DNA of 5,047 nt, taken from NCBI GenBank assembly GCA_945485625.1, contig CALYSH010000137.1, positions 1 through 5,047 of the forward strand. Direction: 5' to 3'. Of this stretch, positions 1 to 5,047 are shown piece after piece (within the stretch, counting starts at the first letter, position 1; every line of letters begins with the position of its first letter). A program made the position numbers and the translations under genes. The notes under the pieces are model-generated. The model saw nothing but the letters and a program-made list of their open reading frames with translations, did no database searches and had not been told where the DNA came from. This DNA is from an uncultured Lachnospiraceae bacterium. GTDB lineage: Bacteria; Bacillota; Clostridia; Lachnospirales; Lachnospiraceae.

Positions 1-1
1 G

Positions 2-2344
2 GCTGACCAGCCTGCTCATGAGGTATTGGAGAGCTGCAAGGGTACTGCTCTGGAGTACAAGGAGTACGAGCCTTTGTTCGCATGTGCGGGAGAGGCTGCA
101 AAGAAGCAGAATAAGAAGGCACATTTCGTAACCTGCGATTCCTATGTAACCATGTCCGATGGTACCGGTATCGTTCACATTGCACCTGCTTTCGGTGAGG
201 ATGACTCCCGTGTAGGAAGAAACTATGACTTACCCTTTGTACAGTTTGTAGACGGCAAGGGTGAGCTGACCGCTGAGACCCCTTACGCAGGTCTGTTCGT
301 AAAGAAGGCGGATCCGGAGGTGTTGAAGGATTTGGACGCAGAGGGCAAGCTGTTTGATGCGCCGAAGTTCGAGCATGATTATCCCTTCTGCTGGAGATGT
401 GATACTCCGTTGATCTATTATGCAAGAGAGTCCTGGTACATCAAGGAAACTGCCGTAAAAGAGGACTTGATCCGCAATAACAATACCATTAACTGGATTC
501 CCGAATCCATTGGTTCCGGTCGTTTTGGCAATTGGCTGGAGAATATTCAGGACTGGGCAATCTCCCGTAACCGCTACTGGGGAACCCCTTTAAACATCTG
601 GGAGTGTTCCTGTGGAAAGCGTCACTGTGTGGGAAGTCGTGAGGAGCTTTATAAAATGAGCGGGGATGAAGCCGCAAAGACGGTGGAGTTCCATCGCCCT
701 TACATTGATGAGATTACCTTGAAGTGTCCGGACTGCGGCGGTGTGATGAAGCGAGTACCGGAGGTTCTGGACTGCTGGTTTGACTCGGGAGCCATGCCCT
801 TTGCGCAGCATCATTACCCGTTCGAGAATAAGGAATTGTTTGAGAAGCAGTTCCCGGCACAGTTTATTTCCGAGGCTGTGGATCAGACCAGAGGGTGGTT
901 CCATTCCCTGTTGGCAGAGTCCACCCTGCTCTTTAACAAGGCTCCTTACGAGAATGTAATCGTTCTTGGACATGTACAGGATGAGAACGGCCAGAAGATG
1001 AGTAAGAGTAAGGGGAATGCAGTGGATCCTTTCGATGCACTCAAGACCTATGGCGCGGATGCCATCCGTTGGTATTTCTACATCAACTCCGCTCCCTGGT
1101 TGCCTAACCGCTTCCATGGAAAAGCTGTACAGGAAGGACAGCGTAAGTTTATGGGTACTCTGTGGAATACCTACGCATTCTTTGTCCTGTATGCAAATAT
1201 CGATCAGTTTGATGCAACTAAGTATACATTGGAATATGATAAGCTTCCGGTAATGGATAAGTGGCTTCTGTCCAAGCTGAACACCGTAGTGGGTGAGGTG
1301 GATTCTGATTTGGAGAATTATCGTATTCCCGAAGCGGCAAGAGCTCTGCAGGAGTTTGTGGATGACATGAGTAACTGGTATGTGCGCAGAAGTCGTGAGC
1401 GTTTCTGGGCGAAGGGCATGGAGCAGGACAAGATCAATGCATACATGACTTTGTATACCGCATTGGTTACCATCTCCAAGGCGGCAGCCCCTATGATTCC
1501 GTTCATGACCGAGGATATCTACCAGAACCTGGTACGCAGCCTGGATGCAAATGCTCCCGAGAGTATTCACCTCTGCGATTTTCCTGTGGTTTGTGAGGAA
1601 TATATTGATAAGAACCTTGAGAAGGCAATGGAAGAGGTACTGGCAGCGGTTGTAATGGGCCGTGCATGCCGGAACGAAGCCAACATCAAGAACCGTCAGC
1701 CCATCAGCAGAATGTATATCAAGGCAGAAAACGCTTTGGACAGCTTCTATACCGATATTATCAAGGATGAGCTGAATGTGAAGGAAGTGGTATTTACCGA
1801 TGATGTAAGAGATTTTACCTCTTACACCTTCAAGCCCCAGCTCCGTACCGTAGGACCCAAGTATGGTAAGCAACTGGGCGGAATTCAGAAGGAATTGGCA
1901 TCTTTGGATGGCAATGCAGCAATGGATGAGCTGAACGAGAAGGGTATGATTACCTTTATGGTGGGCGATGTTAGTGTCGAACTGACCAGGGAGGATCTGT
2001 TAATCGAAATGTCCCGGAAGGAAGGCTATGTATCCCAGGAAGATAATCACATGACGGTTGTTCTGGATACCAACCTTACGGAAGAGTTGATTGAGGAAGG
2101 CTTCGTATATGAAATCATCAGCAAAATTCAGACCATGCGTAAGGATGCCGGTTTCGAGGTGATGGATCATATCCGTGTTTCCTTAAGCGGTAATGAGAAG
2201 CTGGCAGCTATCGCAGCAAAGAACAGTGCAGCAATTGCCGGGAAGGTACTGGCTGATGAATTGACGAAGAATGTAATTTTCGCTGTCAGCAAGGATTGGA
2301 ATGTAAACGGTGAGGCTGTGACAATTTCCGTAGAAAAAGTGTAA
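2..2344 (+). CDS. ileS: Isoleucyl-tRNA synthetase, type 2 (eukaryote-like), 5'-truncated by the window edge
   Basis: Cytoplasmic class I synthetase that charges tRNA-Ile with isoleucine. The reading frame is open from base 2 and gives 780 residues to the TAA at 2342-2344. The N-terminal Rossmann half with HIGH, about a quarter of a protein of roughly 1,040 residues, lies upstream. The TTG at 26-28 is only an internal leucine codon. Visible in order: the end of the CP1 editing domain with GTGIVHIAPAFGEDD (161-205); CWRC (389-400); a probable zinc knuckle, Cys-x-Cys and a further Cys at 605-628 plus CPDC at 725-736; DCWFDSG (770-790); the KMSKS ATP-binding loop (995-1009); the anticodon-binding helical domain with NWYVRRSRERFW (1373-1408); and a C-terminal domain of the DUF5915 kind with FKPQLRTVGPKYG (from 1829). 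The form of the editing motif, the KMSKSKGN context and this C-terminus instead of the type-1 terminal zinc finger mark it as type 2. No frameshift or lost motif is seen. Its promoter and any T-box leader would lie outside the window. Confidence 0.97.
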   Translation, partial: ADQPAHEVLESCKGTALEYKEYEPLFACAGEAAKKQNKKAHFVTCDSYVTMSDGTGIVHIAPAFGEDDSRVGRNYDLPFVQFVDGKGELTAETPYAGLFVKKADPEVLKDLDAEGKLFDAPKFEHDYPFCWRCDTPLIYYARESWYIKETAVKEDLIRNNNTINWIPESIGSGRFGNWLENIQDWAISRNRYWGTPLNIWECSCGKRHCVGSREELYKMSGDEAAKTVEFHRPYIDEITLKCPDCGGVMKRVPEVLDCWFDSGAMPFAQHHYPFENKELFEKQFPAQFISEAVDQTRGWFHSLLAESTLLFNKAPYENVIVLGHVQDENGQKMSKSKGNAVDPFDALKTYGADAIRWYFYINSAPWLPNRFHGKAVQEGQRKFMGTLWNTYAFFVLYANIDQFDATKYTLEYDKLPVMDKWLLSKLNTVVGEVDSDLENYRIPEAARALQEFVDDMSNWYVRRSRERFWAKGMEQDKINAYMTLYTALVTISKAAAPMIPFMTEDIYQNLVRSLDANAPESIHLCDFPVVCEEYIDKNLEKAMEEVLAAVVMGRACRNEANIKNRQPISRMYIKAENALDSFYTDIIKDELNVKEVVFTDDVRDFTSYTFKPQLRTVGPKYGKQLGGIQKELASLDGNAAMDELNEKGMITFMVGDVSVELTREDLLIEMSRKEGYVSQEDNHMTVVLDTNLTEELIEEGFVYEIISKIQTMRKDAGFEVMDHIRVSLSGNEKLAAIAAKNSAAIAGKVLADELTKNVIFAVSKDWNVNGEAVTISVEKV

Positions 2345-2349
2345 AACTA

Positions 2350-2377
2350 TTGGAATTATGGCAAAATATGCTATAAT
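2350..2377 (+). promoter_or_regulatory. Predicted sigma-A promoter of glgP with extended -10
   Basis: The -35 box TTGGAA (2350-2355, 4 of 6 consensus bases) is followed by a 16-base spacer and a perfect -10 box TATAAT (2372-2377). TG at 2369-2370 adds an extended -10 element. Transcription should start near 2384, giving a leader of about 35 bases before the TTG start of glgP. The -35 box begins only six bases after the ileS stop codon. This is predicted from sequence only; box quality and position make it likely. Confidence 0.72.
2355..2377. repeat. Imperfect inverted repeat overlapping the glgP promoter
   Basis: The left arm ATTATGGCA (2355-2363) and right arm TGCTATAAT (2369-2377) are separated by five bases. 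Eight of nine positions are complementary, and the ninth is a G-T pair that would hold in RNA. The right arm contains the extended -10 element. In DNA it could be an operator; in ileS read-through RNA it could fold as a hairpin. No T-run follows it directly, so it is not a standard terminator. It could also be chance in an A/T-rich spacer. Confidence 0.45.
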
Positions 2378-2403
2378 GGAGGGGAATTCCGATTTTTCTT
2401 GAA

Positions 2404-2408
2404 AGGAG
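2404..2408 (+). promoter_or_regulatory. Ribosome binding site that fixes the TTG start of glgP
   Basis: AGGAG within GAAAGGAGAC lies nine bases before the TTG at 2418-2420. No ATG or GTG occurs in this frame near it, and the first internal ATG is about 60 codons downstream, past the conserved N-terminus. The TTG is therefore the start. Confidence 0.85.
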
Positions 2409-2417
2409 ACAGAAAAT

Positions 2418-4916
2418 TTGAAGACAACAGCGGCATCGAAGAAGAAACAGAAATTTTCTTTTGACAAGGAATTGTTTAAGCGAAGTGTCCTTTATAATGT
2501 AAAGACTCTGTATCGCAAGACTTTGGAGGAGGCTACCCCTCAGCAGATTTTTCAGGCGGTGGCTTATGCAGTAAAGGATCAGATTGTAGAGCAGTGGATG
2601 GAAACCCAGAAGGCATATGAGAAGGAAGACCCGAAGATGGTTTACTATATGTCCATGGAATTTTTGATGGGTCGTGCACTGGGCAATAATATGATAAACT
2701 TAAAGGGCTATAAGGATGTTGAGGAAGCGTTAAGCGAGCTGGGACTTGATATCAATGTAATCGAGGATCAGGAACCCGATGCAGCGCTTGGTAACGGTGG
2801 TTTGGGACGTCTGGCTGCCTGCTTCCTGGATTCCCTTGCTACGCTTGGCTATCCTGCATACGGTTGCGGTATTCGTTATCGTTACGGTATGTTCAAGCAG
2901 GAAATCAGAGACGGTTATCAGGTAGAGGTACCGGACAACTGGCTGGTAGACGGTAACCCTTTTGAGCTTCGCAGACCGGAGTATGCAAAGATTGTTAAGT
3001 TTGGCGGATATGTATCGGTACATATGGATGAGAACGGAAGAAATGTATTTACCCAGGAGGGTTATCAGTCCGTTCGTGCCATTCCCTTTGACCTGCCAAT
3101 TGTGGGTTATGGCAACGGTATTGTAAATACTCTTCGTATCTGGGACGCAGAGCCTGTTGAATGCTTCCAGCTGGATTCCTTTGATAAGGGTGATTATCAG
3201 AAGGCGGTTGAGCAGGCAAACCTTGCAAAAAATATTGTTGAGGTTCTTTATCCCAACGACAATCATTATGCAGGTAAGGAGCTCCGTTTGAAGCAGCAGT
3301 ACTTCTTTATCTCCGCATCCGTACAGGAAGCAGTAGAGAAGTATATGCGTAAGCATGATGACATCCGCAAGTTCCATGAGAAGGTAACCTTCCAGCTCAA
3401 CGATACCCATCCTACCGTAGCGGTTGCTGAGCTGATGAGAGTGCTGATGGATGACTATTATCTGACATGGGATGAGGCATGGGAAGTAACCACCAAGACC
3501 TGCGCATACACCAATCATACCATTATGGCAGAGGCTTTGGAAAAATGGCCCATTGAGCTGTTCTCCAGACTGCTTCCCCGTGTATATCAGATTGTAGAAG
3601 AAATCAACCGTCGTTTCATCATTGACATTGAACAGAGGTATTCCAATGTTCCGGGTGTCAACGTACAGGAAAAGATTCGCAAGATGGCTATCATTTATGA
3701 CGGTCAGGTGAAGATGGCTCATCTGGCGATTGTAGCAGGTTATTCCGTAAACGGTGTTGCAAGACTTCATACCGAGATTTTGAAGAAGCAGGAGCTTCGT
3801 GATTTTTACGAGATGTTCCCGGAGAAGTTTAATAACAAGACCAATGGTATTACCCAGAGACGTTTCCTGCTCCACGGCAATCCGCTGCTTGCAGACTGGG
3901 TTACCCGGCATGTGGGTGATGACTGGATTACCGACCTCCCCAAGATCAGCAAGCTGAAGGTTTATGCGGATGATGAGAAGGCTCAGCAGGAGTTCATGAA
4001 CATCAAGTACCAGAACAAGGTACGCCTTGCAAAATATATTCTGGAGCACAATGGTATCGTGGTAGATCCCAGATCCATTTTCGATGTACAGGTGAAGCGA
4101 CTGCACGAGTATAAGAGACAGCTCTTGAATATCCTTCATGTTATGTATCTGTATAACGAGCTGAAGGAGCATCCGGAGAAAAAATTCTATCCAAGAACCT
4201 TTATCTTCGGCGCAAAAGCAGCTGCAGGCTACCGCAATGCAAAGCTTACCATTAAGCTGATTAACGCAGTTGCGGATGTCATTAACAATGATACCTCTAT
4301 CGACGGTAAGCTGAAGGTGGTATTTATTGAGAACTACAATGTGTCCAATGCCGAGATTATCTTTGCGGCAGCAGATGTATCCGAGCAGATTTCTACGGCA
4401 AGTAAGGAAGCATCCGGTACCGGTAATATGAAGTTCATGCTCAACGGCGCAATTACCATAGGTACCATGGATGGTGCAAATGTTGAAATTGTAGAGGAAG
4501 TTGGAGAAGAAAATGCAGTTATCTTCGGTCTATCCTCGGATGAGGTTATCCACTATGAAAATTACGGCGGCTACAATCCTATGGAAATCTTTAACAATGA
4601 CCAGGATATCCGTAAGGTATTAATGCAGTTGATCAATGGTGCATATTCCCCTCAGGATCCCGAGTTGTTCCGTCCTTTGTACAACTCCCTGCTGAATACC
4701 CAGAATACCGCAAAGGCGGATACCTATTTTATCCTGAAGGACTTCAAGTCCTATGCTTATGCGCAGCAGAGGATTGAGGATAAGTATATGGATGAAGCCG
4801 GTTGGGCAAAAAGTGCGATTCTGAATGTGGCCTGCTCCGGTAAATTCACCTCTGACAGAACCATTCAGGAGTATGTGGACGATATCTGGCATTTGGATAA
4901 GGTTGTGCTGAAGTAA
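2418..4916 (+). CDS. glgP: Glycogen/alpha-glucan phosphorylase (GT35 family)
   Basis: Cytoplasmic PLP-dependent enzyme that removes glucose from the non-reducing ends of alpha-1,4-glucans with phosphate, giving glucose-1-phosphate. It has 832 residues, close to the usual 800-840. Family signatures run the full length: YYMSMEFLMGR near residues 76-86; ALGNGGLGR (123-131); the YPNDN loop with Asp281-Asn282; QLNDTHP (326-332); TNHT with His367; VNGVARLH (444-451); NKTNGIT with Asn476; DVQVKRLHEYKRQ with Lys560, Arg561, Tyr565 and Lys566; and the PLP-site motif EASGTGNMKFMLN, where Lys672 should form the Schiff base. These match the rabbit muscle residues Asp283, Asn284, His377, Asn484, Lys568, Arg569, Tyr573, Lys574 and Lys680, so the enzyme should be active. 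The first dozen residues are lysine-rich, and the regulatory phosphoserine segment of animal enzymes is not seen. The start is TTG with a strong ribosome binding site. No other glycogen genes are in view, so glycogen versus maltodextrin preference (GlgP or MalP) cannot be decided from sequence. Confidence 0.96.
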   Translation: MKTTAASKKKQKFSFDKELFKRSVLYNVKTLYRKTLEEATPQQIFQAVAYAVKDQIVEQWMETQKAYEKEDPKMVYYMSMEFLMGRALGNNMINLKGYKDVEEALSELGLDINVIEDQEPDAALGNGGLGRLAACFLDSLATLGYPAYGCGIRYRYGMFKQEIRDGYQVEVPDNWLVDGNPFELRRPEYAKIVKFGGYVSVHMDENGRNVFTQEGYQSVRAIPFDLPIVGYGNGIVNTLRIWDAEPVECFQLDSFDKGDYQKAVEQANLAKNIVEVLYPNDNHYAGKELRLKQQYFFISASVQEAVEKYMRKHDDIRKFHEKVTFQLNDTHPTVAVAELMRVLMDDYYLTWDEAWEVTTKTCAYTNHTIMAEALEKWPIELFSRLLPRVYQIVEEINRRFIIDIEQRYSNVPGVNVQEKIRKMAIIYDGQVKMAHLAIVAGYSVNGVARLHTEILKKQELRDFYEMFPEKFNNKTNGITQRRFLLHGNPLLADWVTRHVGDDWITDLPKISKLKVYADDEKAQQEFMNIKYQNKVRLAKYILEHNGIVVDPRSIFDVQVKRLHEYKRQLLNILHVMYLYNELKEHPEKKFYPRTFIFGAKAAAGYRNAKLTIKLINAVADVINNDTSIDGKLKVVFIENYNVSNAEIIFAAADVSEQISTASKEASGTGNMKFMLNGAITIGTMDGANVEIVEEVGEENAVIFGLSSDEVIHYENYGGYNPMEIFNNDQDIRKVLMQLINGAYSPQDPELFRPLYNSLLNTQNTAKADTYFILKDFKSYAYAQQRIEDKYMDEAGWAKSAILNVACSGKFTSDRTIQEYVDDIWHLDKVVLK

Positions 4917-4925
4917 AAAAAGTGT

Positions 4926-4943
4926 AAAAACAATGTTTTTTCT
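4926..4943 (+). terminator. Weak A/T hairpin after glgP, possible terminator
   Basis: AAAAAC (4926-4931) and GTTTTT (4935-4940) pair around a three-base AAT loop, and the T-run continues to 4941. The stem has only one G-C pair, so it is far weaker than a typical intrinsic terminator. It is the only candidate between the glgP stop and the next promoter. Termination may be leaky or depend on other factors. Confidence 0.25.
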
Positions 4944-4952
4944 AAAAATTCC

Positions 4953-4981
4953 TTGCACAGCGTAAAAAAAAGAAATATAAT
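4953..4981 (+). promoter_or_regulatory. Predicted sigma-A promoter of the gene starting at 5027
   Basis: TTGCAC (4953-4958) stands 17 bases before a perfect TATAAT (4976-4981). An A-tract (4944-4948) just upstream of the -35 could act as a UP-like element. The start point should lie near 4988, giving a leader of about 40 bases. The -35 box matches the consensus at only its first three bases, but spacing and -10 box are ideal. Confidence 0.72.
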
Positions 4982-5013
4982 AGTGTTGCATGAAAGACAA
5001 AGCAATGCACGAC

Positions 5014-5019
5014 GGGGAG
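5014..5019 (+). promoter_or_regulatory. Ribosome binding site for the downstream gene
   Basis: GGGGAG lies seven bases before the ATG at 5027-5029. Together with the promoter just upstream it supports a real gene start despite the very short coding stretch visible. Confidence 0.75.
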
Positions 5020-5026
5020 AAAAACT

Positions 5027-5047
5027 ATGAGTGTAAAGAAGACAGAG
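5027..5047 (+). CDS. Start of an unidentified gene, cut off by the window end
   Basis: Only seven codons are present, reading MSVKKTE, and the frame is still open at the last base. The start is supported by the ribosome binding site seven bases upstream and by a promoter with a perfect -10 box. Seven residues are too few to name a product; the lysine-rich, polar start gives no sign so far of a signal peptide. It has its own promoter, so it need not be related in function to glgP. Confidence 0.65.

Noticed and set aside
1..12. GGCTG/CAGCC palindrome at the left edge
   Set aside because: It lies within the ileS coding frame, is short, and is most simply explained by codon choice.
590..1873. 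A 427-residue open frame on the minus strand opposite ileS
   Set aside because: It is antisense to conserved synthetase motifs including KMSKS, the translated protein has no family resemblance, and long antisense frames are common opposite biased genes.
2360..2400. CcpA-type cre operator near the glgP promoter
   Set aside because: I looked for a match to the WTGNAARCGNWWWCA pattern because glucan phosphorylases are often catabolite-controlled, but the central CG and flanking bases are not present.
2183..2467. A 94-residue minus-strand frame spanning the ileS-glgP spacer
   Set aside because: It overlaps the end of ileS, the promoter region and the start of glgP, and nothing in its protein suggests a real product.
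2730..4172. A 480-residue open frame on the minus strand opposite glgP
   Set aside because: It lies wholly antisense to a clearly functional gene, has no visible ribosome binding site or recognisable domain, and its composition is what the codon bias of glgP would produce when read backwards.
4620..5000. A 126-residue minus-strand frame covering the end of glgP and part of the following spacer
   Set aside because: Most of it is antisense to conserved glgP sequence. Its start falls in the leader of the next gene, and no family resemblance is seen.

Overview
The window looks like ordinary chromosomal DNA from a Gram-positive, low-to-moderate-GC bacterium, most likely a clostridium of the Lachnospiraceae type. 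That placement is an inference. It rests on the eukaryote-like (type 2) isoleucyl-tRNA synthetase, strong purine-rich ribosome binding sites, near-consensus sigma-A promoters in A/T-rich spacers, and the general look of the two proteins. Everything real is on the + strand, and about 96 % of the window is coding.

Layout. Bases 2-2344 are the 3' three quarters of ileS (isoleucyl-tRNA synthetase), open at the left edge. A 73-base spacer (2345-2417) follows. It holds a strong predicted promoter with an extended -10 box, an imperfect 9-bp inverted repeat that overlaps that -10 box, and a good ribosome binding site. Bases 2418-4916 are a complete glgP (glycogen/alpha-glucan phosphorylase, GT35 family) that starts with TTG. 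A 110-base A/T-rich spacer (4917-5026) then carries a weak hairpin, a second promoter with a perfect TATAAT, and a ribosome binding site. They lead into a third gene, of which only seven codons (5027-5047) are visible.

How the genes relate. ileS is a translation housekeeping gene and glgP releases glucose-1-phosphate from storage glucan; no direct functional link is known to me. glgP has its own promoter right after the ileS stop and no convincing terminator separates the two, so glgP may be read both from its own promoter and by read-through from ileS. The third gene appears to be separately transcribed.

I found no mobile element, CRISPR array, RNA gene, frameshift or unrecognised gene cassette. 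The only signals beyond standard annotation are small: inverted repeats over the glgP promoter, the type-2 character of the IleRS (relevant to mupirocin tolerance), and a possible leader hairpin before the third gene. I do not see an undescribed system here.
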